62,000 bases of DNA from Adiantum capillus-veneris (taxonomy: Eukaryota; Streptophyta; Polypodiopsida; Polypodiales; Pteridaceae): positions 52,573,119 to 52,635,118 of the forward strand of contig CM043952.1 in NCBI GenBank assembly GCA_014529385.2. The letters run 5' to 3'. Made by a program: the position numbers and the translations under genes. Positions 43,725 to 55,517 of this stretch are shown piece by piece (the first letter of the stretch is position 1; the number at the start of each line of letters is the position of its first letter). The notes under the pieces are model-generated. The model did no database searches, was not told the origin of the DNA, and was given only the letters and a program-made list of their open reading frames with translations.

Positions 43725-46464
43725 TTAACCTGTTTCGTGTAGAATTTCTAGAATGGCCTCAGCACTTGCATCCAATGGTTCTTCAATTTCTTCTTGCTTT
43801 GAATCCTTGGCATTGAATTTCTCTATGTTATCCTCACCTGCCCACCTTCTAAGATCAAGGTCTTCTTCCACTATGGAATGGCAAAGAGATTCCAATTGCA
43901 TCATTTGATCACTACTACATGCAACTGATATCACCTTTCTCTGTTGTTGTAGTGCCTCTTTAGTCCCATAGCCTAATGAGAAGATGTCTATCACTTGATC
44001 ATCTTCTTTGATACAGATGCATTTGATTGCATGACGTACAAAAAAGGATTTGGCCGTGGTCACAGCATCATACTCGTCGTCATTGATGCAGAGAGTATGC
44101 ATTGGCTCCAACAATGACTCTTTAACACTAGAGTAGTTGGTGTATTGCTCTCCTTGACTAAAAAATTCCCAAACCCCAAAAACTAATTCGCGAAGAGCAC
44201 ATGTTTGGATGGTCTCTGATCCCATTAAGGAGCTCAAAGGTAGAATGTGCATTTCATACCATTTAGGTTTTTCAGAAATTGCCTTCTCTAGGGAAGCAGC
44301 ATGCTGATACTTGACTAAGCCGGCAATTAAAAACTCTGATGGTTGATGTGCTACCCCACATACTCCATCAATTAATTTACCAAATTGGGCAGCACTCCAA
44401 CCACTAGATGTAAGACTTTTGTGTGTTGTGTCTATGATGCAAACACCAACACGAATTTTAGAGCTATTCTCACTGCAGAGAAACTCGATGCCTTCCAAAT
44501 TCTTTCCAACACACTTGATTGTCCATGGTAAAATGAATTGAAAACTAGAAGTGCCATTCTTTTGTGCAATGATCCACTGCACATATCCCCTAGTGATCTC
44601 AGGAATTGGCTCTTTCTCCTTTCCTTTTTGTAGTAGGAGATTTAGCGATTGCGTACAACTCGTGAAGAGAGATTTGTAAATCTCATATGTAATGTTATAA
44701 TGAGACTTACATTTATCCCATGAAGTAACTGCTATTGCTGGTGGATCTATCTTTTTAAAAGCCATCAACATTTGAGGCTCAAAAACCTTGGTCTTCTTTA
44801 AGACCGTTGCACGTAAGGTGAGGTCGAACATGCCCGCTTGTTGACGTGGTTGCTTCACTAAGCAAATCTTCTCATCTGCCAGCTCTTGTTGTGAAGCTTG
44901 ACATCAACTTCTCATCTACCAGCTAGTCATCTAAAGGTTGTTATGCTTGGTTGTCACCCACGAGAAGTTGATGTCTGATGCTTCTCCAAGATGTGTATCC
45001 ACTGATCATATATTTCATCATCGTACATGACCATGTGTGCTTCTTTGTTGGCAAATGATTTATGGTTGAACACGATGTTCGCCACATTTACAAAGGCCTT
45101 CAAAATAAAGAAAAGAAAATTAACTTTATTTCAAGACATATTTGTAACAAAAACAAGCATAGGGAAGTGGAACTTACATCCCAACCTGCTCGACTTGGAT
45201 GACCGACAGGAACACCTGCCTTGGGTTTTGTTGGTTTAGAATATGCAAGCCATTGACTACAGCCATGCTTCAAGACCTCCACATAAGGCTGGTGTTTCAT
45301 TGATGTTATTCTCTCCATGTTCTCCATTCTGGAAATTCGAACAGCAACCTCTTTCGGAGCGTCTACCACTATCCTTGCAGTTCCAAACTTGTAGAACTCT
45401 TTTCTCAAAGCATACTTAGTGCTGTTGTTATGCAAAAAAGCTATAGACGCTATGATGGAATGCTGACCAGCTAGAATCCAGTAGTGGTATGTTGATAGCT
45501 TGTCTCCATGCACTTCAGCTGTTTGTAAAGGCATTTTTGTAATTGGGTTATATGGCATCAAGTCTGCTGCATTGGAGATTGGCCTAGAGTGCCCTGCAAA
45601 TTGCTTCAAGAGATATTTCACATATACATCTGACAATGGTCTGCATCTATACCCTTCTTGTGCAAGGTTTCATTGCTCAACTGGGATCAATTGGGTAAAT
45701 TGTACACCAAATTTAAAATAGTGGTCAATTCCGACGTATCCATCTAGCCCACTCTTAGAAGTTTTGGCAACTTCTTTATCAAGATCTTTTTCTTTGGGCT
45801 GTATAATAGAGTCCAACACAGCTAAGGATGCTGAGTCCACAACCACTGCCACTGAGGGGGTTCCAACTCTTAGGGTTACAAGTCCACTAGAATCTCCTGC
45901 TTCTTGAGTCTGTAAGGGTATAACTGAAAGATTTTCTTCGGCCACATTTCCACTATTTTCTCCAAGTGAGGGAGTCTGATTCTCCTTGAGCGTCTTAGAT
46001 TGATTTTTTGTACCTGTGTCTTCATTATTTCGCTTCTTATTCTTCTTTGTGCTGCTCAATTTACCTAAATATTGATTGACTTTCTTAAAGCCCTCAATAT
46101 ATAAGTCTATAAAGTTCTCACTTGGAGTGTCGTCTTGAAGCTCAACCCACCCTGCTTTTGTCATTGTCACTCCTTCATAATCAACCTTCACCAATTTTTG
46201 AGCAAAGGCCACAGGCTCCAACAAGTAGGAGTCACCATTGAGTAGTTTTACTCCAAGGCATGGAGACATTTCAAGATCTGAACAATCTTTCTTTATCTCC
46301 TTGACAATAACACAGTCCTTGAAGGGCAATTTCTCTTTATCTTGAAAGAACAAGTGGACTTTCTCATCACTTCCACCATTTGGTAAGTGAAAATCTAGAT
46401 ACCAAGAACTTGGTGTTGAGCCTGTTGCATCAACTGACTTTGAATTTTTCTTCTAAGACATTTT
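43725..46464 (-). pseudogene. Spliced gene with a ParB-like GQH segment (exons 2 and 3)
   Basis: Exon 2 (46464-45178) follows an acceptor TTTTTTTTACAG and starts at ATG 46461, but codon 3 is TAG. A second stop (TGA, about 45672-45670) interrupts the same frame. It encodes LDFHLPNGGSDEKVHLFF, then a Lys/Ser/Thr-rich linker, then YHYWILAGQHSIIASIAF, which resembles the G-x-H-R strand of ParB/sulfiredoxin-fold domains with Ser for Arg. A GTAAGT donor at 45177 and an 80 bp intron join in frame to exon 3 (DAFVNVANIVFNHKSF). A local duplication near 44900 breaks the frame, and the last 377 codons (44858-43725, MKQPRQQAGMFDLTLRA) end at TAA. The C-terminal domain is unrecognised. ParB-like identity is moderate. 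Confidence 0.6.
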
Positions 46465-46499
46465 CTGTAAAAAAAATGACATATATTTAGACAAGATGG

Positions 46500-49400
46500 A
46501 TATTATTACATCCATATGGACCTAGGGCCATAGAGTCACCTCTATGTTAAACCATGTGGTCCTCGGTCCAAAGGGTGCCAACAAAATGGTTTTACAAGTG
46601 TACCTAGGCCTCTCTATGGTAGTGTGATCACATGTTCCCTTATGAAATTAGAGGACCCTCAAAGAAGTATTCCTTGAATGGCCTAAATACCCCTTTAGAG
46701 CCTCTACGCCAACACCATATGGCAATCTGTGGTCTGAAGGCCATAGGGTCCCGTGCATGCTAGTAAGAACCTCTCTATGCTCTACATTGGCATCCTATGG
46801 CCCCAAGGCCACAAGGTGGCCACAATGTTTTAAAGAAACACTTCATGAGGGTTTTCTAATAACCTATGACCCTAGGGCCATATGGTGCTCTCCATGCAAG
46901 TAAAAACCACTATTTTCTCTATATTGAAGAGACCTTGTGGGATGAAGTCCATAGGGTCCCCTCTATGCTAGTAAGAACCTCTATTTACTCTATAATGGCA
47001 CCCTGTGGCCTGAAGGTCATAGGGTTCCCTCTATGCTACTAAGAATCTCTTTGTGCTCTATGCTCTATCGTCTATGATCTATGATCTATATTGACTTCCT
47101 ATGGCCCTAAGACCACAAGGTGCCCTCATCATTTCCAAAAACACCTCATTGTTTTGTTATGGCCCTAGGGCCATAGCTCTCTATGCCAATATAAAGCACC
47201 ATGCTCTATATTAGCTCCCTAAGGCCTGAAGGCCATAGGGTTGGCCTCAAGGGCCCCAAGGGTGCTCTGTATGCCAATGAAAAATACTATTCGCTCTATA
47301 TTGAGAAGACCTTGTGGGCTGAAGGCCATAGGAACCCTTCTATGATGGATTTTTGACAACCAATCCCCCAGGTCAGGATGTTCTTTATGCTAGTAAAAAC
47401 GCTATTTTCTCTATATTGGCACCATGTGACTTGAAAGCCATATGGTCCCCTATATTCTAGTAAGAGTCTCTCCATGATCTATATTGGAACCCTTTGGCCT
47501 GAAGGCCATAGGGTCCGATCTTTGCTAGTAAGAACCGATCTATGCTCTATATTGGCACCCTATGGCTTGAAGGCCATAAGGTCCCCTGTATGCTAGTAAG
47601 AACCTCTCTATGCTCTACACATCCGATGACCCCAAGGCCACAAGTTGCCCTCTATGTTTTGAAGAAAACCTTCAGGAGGGTTTTTTGGCAACCTATGGAC
47701 CCAGGGCCTTAGGGTGCTCTCTATGCCATTGAACAACCCTCATTGTTTTGGTACCCTATGGCCCCAGGTATAAAGCACTATTTGGTATCTCTATGCTAGT
47801 AAGAACTGATCTTTGTTCTATATTGGCACCCTTTGGCTAGAAGAACATAGGGTCCGCTCTGTGCTAGTAAGAACCGATCTATTCTCTATATTCTCTATAT
47901 TCAAGCCATAGGGTCCCCTGTATGTTAGTAAGAACCTCTCTATGCTCTACACATACTATGACCCCAAGGGCACAAGGTGCCCTCTATGTTTTGAAGAAAC
48001 CCTTCATGATGGTTTTTTGGCAACCTATGGACCCAGGGCCATAGGGTGCTCTCTATGCTAGTAAAAACACTATTTGCTCTATATCCTGGAGACTTTGTGG
48101 GCTGAAGTCCTGGGCTGAAGGCCATAGGTTCCCCTCTATGCTAGTGAGAACCTTTGTTTTCTCTACGTTGACACCCTGTGGCCTGAAGACCATAGGGTTC
48201 CTTGTACGCTAGTAAGAAGCTCTCTATGCTCTATGCTCTATATTGACATCCTATGGCCCCATGTATAAAGCACTATTTGGTCTCTCTATGTTAGTAAGAA
48301 CCGATCTATGCTCTATATTGGCACCCTATGGCCTGAAGGCCATAGGGTCCCCCCTATGCTAGTAAGTAACTCTCTATGTTATACACATCCTATATGTTTT
48401 GAAGAAACCCTTCACGAGGGTTTTTTGGCAACCTATGGACCCAGGGCCATAGGATTCTGTCTATGCCATTGAGGAGACCTTGTGGGCTGAGGGCCATAGG
48501 GTCCTCTCTATGCTAGTAAGAAAGGCTCTGTTTTCTCTATGTTGACACCCTATGGCCTGAAGGCCATAAGGTTCCCTCTATGATAGTAAGAAGCTCTCTA
48601 TGCTCTATGCTCTATATTGACATCCTATGGCCCCAAGGCCACAAGGTGCCCTCATAGTTTTGTAAAAACCCTCATTGTTTTGGCACATTATGCTCCCAAG
48701 GATAAAGCACTATTTGGTCTCTCTATGCTAGCAAGAACCGATCTATGCTCTATATTGGGACCCTATGGCGTTCAGGCCATAGGGTTCTATGTATGCTAGT
48801 AAGAACCTCTCTATGCTCTACACATCTTATGACCCTAAGGGCACAAGGTGCCTTGTATGTTTTAAAGAGACCCTTCATGAGGGCTTTTTTGGTAGCCTAT
48901 GGACCGAGGGCCATAGGGTGCTCTATATGCCAGTAAAAAACACTATTGATCTATATTGATGAGACCTTGTGGGATGAAGTTCATAGGGTCCCCTCTATGC
49001 TAGAACCTCTGTTTTCTCTATATTGAGACCCTGTGGCTTGAAGGCCATAGGGTTCCCTCTATGGCAGTAAGAAGCTCTCTATGCTCTATGCTCTAAATTG
49101 ACATCCTATGGCCCCAAGTCCACAAGGTGCCCTCATTGTTTTGAAAAAACTCTCATTGTTTGGACACCTTAAGGCCCCATGTATAAAGCACTATTTGGTC
49201 TCTCTATGCTAGTAAGAACCGATCTATGCTCCATATTGGGATCCTATGGCCTTCAAGCCATAGAGTCCCCTGTATTCTTGTAAGAACCTCTCTATGCTCT
49301 GCACATCTTAAAGAAACCATTCATGACAGTTTTTTGGCAACCTATGGACCCAGGTCCATAGGGTGCTCTCTATGCTAGTAAAACACACTATTTTCTCTAT

Positions 49401-49600
49401 ATTGAGGAGACCTTGTGGGCCGAAGGCCAGGGCTGAAGGCCATAGGGTCCCCTCTATGCTAGTAAGAATCTCTGTTATCTCTATATTGACACCCTGTGGC
49501 CTGAAGGCCATAGGGTTCCCTCTATGGTAGTAAGAAGCTCTCTATGCTCTACATCGAGATCCTATGGCCTGAAGGCCACAAGGTGCCCTCATTAATTCAG
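46500..49600. repeat. Palindromic-core repeat array C
   Basis: Dense array with consensus pieces CTATGCTAGTAAGAACC, CTCTATATTGGCACC, then a core such as CCTATGGCCTGAAGGCCATAGG. Blocks of about 300-450 bp repeat as higher-order units; for example the TTTTTTGGCAACCTATGGAC segment recurs near 47690, 48010, 48425 and 49330. It lies wholly inside the inferred first intron of the ParB-like gene. Confidence 0.88.
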
Positions 49601-50960
49601 ATGGAAAATAGGGCACCTTGTGACCCTAGGGAACATAGGGAATCCTATGGCCCTTGAGATTGTAGATTGTCACCCTATGGCCCTTGGACCGCAAGGTCTT
49701 TAGATGGGAAAGAGGGCATCTAAGGGCCCGAGGGTGGCCTACGTACATAGGGTACACCATGGTGCATATTAACGGACACCATGACAGCCCCATGCACCTA
49801 GGGCTCTAGGGCCATAGGATCTCCAAAAGGAACATAGGGAATCATATGGCCCTTGAGATTGTACATTGCCACCCTATGACACTTGGGCCATAGGGTCTTC
49901 AGATGGAACGTAGGGCACCTTGTACCCCTAGGGAACATAGGGAATCCTATGGCCCTTCAGATTGTAGGTTGTCACCCTATGGCCCTTGGGCCACAAGGTC
50001 TCTAGATGGGACATAGGGCACCCTGTGATCCTATGGATATAGGGCCATAGGATCTCCAAAAAGAACATATGGAACCCTATGGCCCTTGAGATTGTACAAA
50101 TACACCCTATGGCCCTTGGGCCACAAGGTCTCAAGATGGAACACAGGGCACCTTTTGATCCTATGGACATAGGTTCCTTATGTTCCTTTTGGAGATTTTA
50201 TGGCGCTAGGGCCATAGGATCTTCATAAGTATCATAGAGGGAACCATATGGCCCTTGAGATTGTACATTGTCATCCTATGGCCCTTGGGCCACATTGTAT
50301 CTTGATGGGACATAGGGCACCCTGTGATCCTATGTCCGTAGGGCCCTATGTTCCTTTTGGAGATCCTATGGCCCGAGGACCATAGGATCTCCAAAAGGAA
50401 CATAGGGAACCCTGTGATCCTATGTCCGTAGGGCCATATGTTCATTTTGGAGATCCTATGGCTTGAGGACCATAGGATCTCCAAAAGGAACATAGGGAAC
50501 CCTATGGCCCTTGAGATTGTACATTCCCACATTATGGCCCTTGGGCACAAGGTCTCCAATAGGTCACCCTTTGATCCTATGGCCCTAGGTTCTTTATGTT
50601 GCTTTTGGAGATTCTATGGCTCTAGTGCCACCCTATCTCCAAAAGGAACATAGGGAAACCTATGGCCCTTGAGATTGTACATTGCCACCCTAAGGCCCTT
50701 GGGACACAAGGTCTCTAGATTGGACATAGAGCACCATGTGATCCTATGGCCATAGTGCCATATATATGTTTTGGAGATCCTATGGCCCTATGGCCATAGG
50801 ATCTTCAATAGGAACATAGGGAACCCTATGACCCTTGAGATTGTACATTGGCACCCTATGGCCAGATGGGACATTGGTCACCCTATAGTACGATGTGAGA
50901 CCACCCTATGGCGTTATGGTCATAGGGTGCCTTAGCGCCATATGTTACTCTTTAGTATGA
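49600..50960. repeat. Palindromic-core repeat array D
   Basis: Same core but different spacers: CCCTTGAGATTGTACATTG, GGCCACAAGGTCT and TCTCCAAAAGGAACATAGGG, the last also present inverted as TGTTCCTTTTGGAGAT. Inverted blocks of 40-60 bp around the core make long hairpins possible, for example 50350-50410. At least eight repeats at 100-260 bp spacing. Confidence 0.88.
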
Positions 50961-51309
50961 GGTGAAACCCTATGTAGCCACACCATGTCTGCCCTTCTAA
51001 AGATTCAATTTCTAGTTTTATTTTAGTGACTACAAATGAATTTAAAGAAACTATATTACACCATATCTTACAAGCACATATAGTGTACGCTTTCTTTCCC
51101 ACCTTCTTGCCTCTTTTTTTTTCCCATCCTCCTGCAAACTGAACCCTAATCCATCCTCATACAACAACGTGCTCTACTCATCCTCTTACAACGTGTGCCC
51201 AACTCCCCACAACCCAATTACAGGTATTCATAGTTTCAACATTTTCTGTAGTTGTTGTCTTTTGCATTTGCACGTTTATAATTTTTTGTTGTAATTAGAG
51301 ATGTTTGCA

Positions 51310-51560
51310 GTTAGAGTTTTACAATTTTACAGCATTATGTCACTTATGAGGAGTTTTTTGTTTTACAGATTTAGGTCCCTAATAAGAGTTTTTGGTTTTA
51401 CAAATTTAGGTCCCTAATTAGTGTCTTCTGTTTTATATTTTTAGGTCTCTAATTAGAGTATTCTGTATTACAGTTTTAGATCTCTAATTAGAGATTTTTC
51501 TGTTTTATAGTTCTACAATCTACAATTTTACAGTTTTAGAGATGTAATTAATGATTTTTG
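51310..51560. repeat. Short tandem repeats with CTAATTAGAG
   Basis: Five or so imperfect units of about 40-60 bp containing TTAGGTCYCTAATTAGAG followed by TTTTCTGTTTTACAG-like sequence. They lie in the 5' part of the inferred intron. Non-coding. Confidence 0.7.
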
Positions 51561-51665
51561 TTTATTGTTCTAGAGAGAGGTGATTCACAACTTAGCTAAA
51601 ACGTAATTAGATTAAGAACAGTTAAAAACGAACTAAGAAAAAAGATTAGGGTTTCTACAGGTTAC

Positions 51666-52130
51666 CTCTGAGAAAATCTATGTTTGATGAAAACCGGCTG
51701 CAGCAGTAGCAAGCAGTAACTTAGGTGTGTTGAGGCCGCGACGATGATAATAACAGATCTGTGTTTGGGAGGTCGCGATAGCAGTCCTTCTGTTGAAGTT
51801 TGTGGAGATGGCTTTGCATAGATCTGTGTGTGCGTCGCAACTATGGCGTAGAACTGTATGCGTAGGGAGAGAGGGAGAGAGAGACAGAGAAAGACAAGCT
51901 CTGTGTGTGTAGGTTTTTGTGTAGGTTTTGAGCAAGAAACGAGAGAGAGAAAGAGAGCGATAGCGCGGAAAAAATTGTGGTAGAGAGAGAAAGAGAGAGA
52001 TAAGGTTAGTTAGGTTAGGTTAGAAATTCAAAATTTGAATTTGAATGTAGGGGTTGTTCTCACGGGTTTGCAGTCGAGATTACTAGAGTTTCTAAGCTTT
52101 ATGCGAAAATGAGACATAGCTCGTCGGCTC
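51666..52130 (-). other. Probable first exon (leader) of the ParB-like gene
   Basis: Read on the minus strand this is a CT-rich, plant-leader-like sequence downstream of a TATA box (about 52155-52168), ending CTCAGAG before GTAACC (donor GT at 51665-51664). The only frame (51935-51678) is Ser/Leu-rich and ends just before the donor, so it is probably an upstream frame rather than protein. If it is spliced to 46464 the intron is 5.2 kb. Confidence 0.4.
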
Positions 52131-52154
52131 GGAAATTGAAAGAGCTTTATAATT

Positions 52155-52168
52155 ATTATTTATATAAA
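52155..52168 (-). promoter_or_regulatory. TATA box for the minus-strand ParB-like gene
   Basis: The complement reads TTATATAAATAAT and is followed within 30-100 bp by the CT-rich leader. No other gene in this direction is available for it. Confidence 0.45.
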
Positions 52169-52499
52169 AGAAAAGAGTATGGAAAAAAAAAGTTGGTGCA
52201 AGGCTTTGTCAATGTCCATATCTTTGTAGTACGAGTGGAACAACACCCCTGAAGCAAAATTTGACTTCAGAATCAAAATATGCATAGTAAAAAATACACT
52301 AAAAATAGCTAAACTTTTAAAAAATTATCCCGAAAATTGTTTGCTATTTTTTCGTCCGATATCAATAAGTGTATTTGAAAACCCATTATGACAAATTTTG
52401 GCGTAGCATAAAATTTTTTTAAATTATTTTTTTAATTTATACCACTTGCGGATGTCGCTTGAATGGCCGAAATTGTTATGAAGACACCTCAGCCACCCC

Positions 52500-53835
52500 T
52501 GGGCTCACACCATAGGACGGAAATGTTGGAGGTCAAGGATCAAAGCGTGCACTCAGTTCCATTTGAAAATCCTATGTCCTAGGGTTTTCTTCTTCTATCT
52601 TGTGAGATCCTTGTGGCCCTACGGTGGCAATGTGAAAGCTTGTGGACCTAGGGCCATAGGGTGGCAATGTATAAGCTCAACAGCCATAAGTTGCCCTATA
52701 TTCCATTTGGAAATCCTATGGCCCTAGGGTTTAGGGGCGACAATAGATAAGCTCCAACACATAGCCCTATGTTCCAGTTGGAGATCCTATGCCCCTAGGG
52801 TCATGGGGTGCCACATGTCCCATATAGAGATCCTATGGCCCTAGGGCCATGGGGCTGCATTGATATCTTGGCCACCCTTAAACCCACACCCTTGAGCTTA
52901 GGGACCTTAGGTTCTCTTATTGTATGTTGTGAGATCTTGTGGACCTAGGACCATAGGGTGGCAATGTATAAGCTCAAGGACCATACATAGCCTATGTTCC
53001 ATTTGGAAATCCTATGGCCCTAGGGTCATGGGGTGCCACATGTCCCATATAGAGATCCTATGGCCCTAGGGCCATGGGGCTGCATTGATATCTTGGACAC
53101 CCTTGAACCCACACCCTTGAGCTTAGGGGCCTTAGGTTCTCTTATTGTATGTTGTGAGATCTTGTGGCCCTAGGGCCATAGGGTGGCAATGTATAAGCTC
53201 AAGGGACATACATTACCTATGTTCCATTTGGAAATCCTATGGCCCTAGAGTCATGGGGTGCCACATGTCCCATATAGAGATCCTTTGGCCCTAGGGCCAT
53301 GGGGATGCATTGATATCTTGGTCACTCTTGAACCCACACCCTTGAGCTTAGGGGCCTTAGGTTCTCTTATTGTATGTTGTGAGATCTTGTGGCCCTAGGG
53401 CCATAGGGTGGCAATGTATAAGCTTAAGGGCCATACATTGCCTATGTTCCACTTGGAAATCCTATGGCCCTAGGGTCGGGTCATGGGGTGGCAATGTATA
53501 AGCTCAAGGGCCATAGGGTTCCACATGTTCCATATAGAGATCATATTGCCCTAGGGCCATGGGGCTACATTGATATCTTGGCCACCTTTGACATCGTGGC
53601 CATAGGTTGTCTTTTTGTATGTTTTGAAGTCTTCTGGCCCTAGGGCCATAGGGTGTCAATGATCACACCCTTGGGCTAAGGGCCATAGGTTGTCTTTTTG
53701 TATGTTTTGAAGTCTTGTGGCCCTAGAGCCATAGGGTGTCAATGCTCACACCCTTGGGCTTAGGGCCATAGGTTGTCTTTTTGTATGTTTTTAAGTCTTG
53801 TGGCCCTAGGGCCATAGGGTGTCTTCAATATTGAA
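52500..53835. repeat. Palindromic-core repeat array E with 225 bp period
   Basis: The element GGGTGCCACATGTCCCATA recurs at about 52806, 53031 and 53256, exactly 225 bp apart, with a variant at about 53486. Each unit holds two or three cores (CCTATGGCCCTAGGGCCATGG and similar) and the phrases CATTGATATCTTGG and TTATTGTATGTTGTGAGATC. From 53580 a shorter unit of about 80-110 bp (TTTTTGTATGTTTTGAAGTC) takes over. No gene. Confidence 0.9.
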
Positions 53836-53846
53836 ATGATACCCAA

Positions 53847-55517
53847 ATGGTCTTAGGACATGTTAGAATTATTTCCTTTGGAGGTAGGTTTGATAACAAG
53901 GAAGACAGATCCAAACAACAAACAATTCGACAAACAAAAAAATTCCAGTTGATTGCACGACGACTGTATCATCTAGGATCGGACCAGATTCTACGATTAT
54001 GTATAAATCCGGAGGAATTCGAGTGTTATCTTGAAGAAGCACCTGTCCAGGATTGTGCATTTGATTGTTTAACAATGAAAACACACTAGAGACTGAAACA
54101 ATTAGGGATTTATTGGCCAACTATGTATGTTGACACACATGCTTATGTTAACAATTGCACTATATAGAGTGCCAAACGACTAGTGGATCACGCGACATTG
54201 TTTCAGGTAAACATTGCACCTACATGGAGTCAATATATCATTCATTTCTGAACCACAAGGACGTTTCCTAAAAACATAACAAGAGCATGGAAAAGTGCTA
54301 TAGAGCTGGAGGCTCGTGACTATAATTTAATTGGGAACTAACTCTATAAGCGAGGAAAGGACAATCAACTTAGAATTTGTGCAAGTGAAAGTGAATACCT
54401 ACTGTTGCTTCTAGAACACGCACATGGAGGCATAAGTGGACGCCATTTTTTAGGCGATAAGACGGCAAAAATTGTCTTAACCGTAGGAATATGGTGGCCT
54501 ACATTGCATATGGATGTTGATGAGTTTGTAAAGGGTTGTGACGCATGTCAGCGCACCAAGGTGCCGATAAAGAGAGATGAGATCCCACTACGGACAATGA
54601 TGGGAGCAAGGGCATTTGCAAAATGGGGCATTGATTTTGTGGGGCCTATTTCACCCCCTTCATATCGCACTCATACCCAATATATCATTGTGTCTACGGA
54701 CTATCTCACAAAATGGACGAAAGCTAAGGCAACACAAAAAGCAGATGCACGAACCACTGCACAATTTTTGTATGAGAATGTCTTTGTACGATACGGATTA
54801 CCAATATAAATTTTCAGTGATCGAGGAACACATTTTCTTAATGAAGTCATTGAATATCTGCTAGAGGAATTCATGGTCATACATAGAAAATCTGCTCTAT
54901 ATCATCCACAGGCAAATGGACAAGCTGAGGCCACAAATAATACACTATGCCCGGTTCTCACTAAAATTGTATCAGAGTCAAGGACACACTGGGATCATCA
55001 TTTACACTCAACACTATGGGCATACAGGGTAGCATACAAAACATCAATAGGAACAACACCGTACAACATGGTGTTTGGCCTAAATGCTATATTACCCATA
55101 GACTTTTTATATCCAAGTTTACGAGTAGCAAAACGCTTAGAATGGAAAGGGCATGAGATCTCTTCAAGAATAGATGATCTTGAAAATCTAGATGAACTTC
55201 GCTTACGAGCTGTAGCTTCGATCTATGCTAAAAAGAGAAGACAAAAAGAATTTTTTGACAAGCATGTGCGCACGAAAGAGTTCAAAACAGGTGATTATGT
55301 ACTTGTTTACACTTTGAAGAAACATGCCAAGAAACTTAAAAAGCGAGGGATGGGACTCTTTGTGATTAGTAACCTATCACAAAGTGGAGCTGCCAAGCTT
55401 GCTACATTAGCAGGTGAAGAAATTCCAAATTGGATTAGTGGGTGTCGATTAAAGAAATATCATTTACCACTAACACAGGATATGCTTCAACAAATCCATC
55501 AGAAAAACAACGGATGA
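53847..55517 (+). pseudogene. Ty3/Gypsy integrase remnant without chromodomain
   Basis: The weakly matching start (53870-54090) may be the end of RNase H/connection. From about 54330 the zinc-binding region (HAHGGISGRHF...CDACQRTK) and the core WGIDFVGPISP are open to a TAA at about 54807-54809. The same frame continues with IFSDRGTHFLNE. A frame at 54873-55517 gives the glutamate motif ANGQAEATN and the C-terminal part (SLRVAKRLEW...KTGDYVLVYTLKK...GCRLKKYH). The D, D and E residues are all visible. The style (WAYR...KTSIGTTPYNMVFG) is that of non-chromodomain Tat/Athila-type elements. No LTR is seen next to it. Confidence 0.85.

Noticed and set aside
46500-50960. Short frames translating CCCTATGGCC repeats (for example 50206-50559)
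   Set aside because: Their sequence is simply the repeat read through. No start context, conservation or domain.
53700-53830. Interstitial telomere repeats suggested by many CCCTA/TAGGG motifs
   Set aside because: The motif is part of the palindromic core and is never in tandem TTTAGGG register.
39955-53835. CRISPR array
   Set aside because: The palindromic cores look repeat-spacer-like, but spacing is irregular, the spacers are themselves repeated, no cas gene is present, and the context is a plant nuclear genome.
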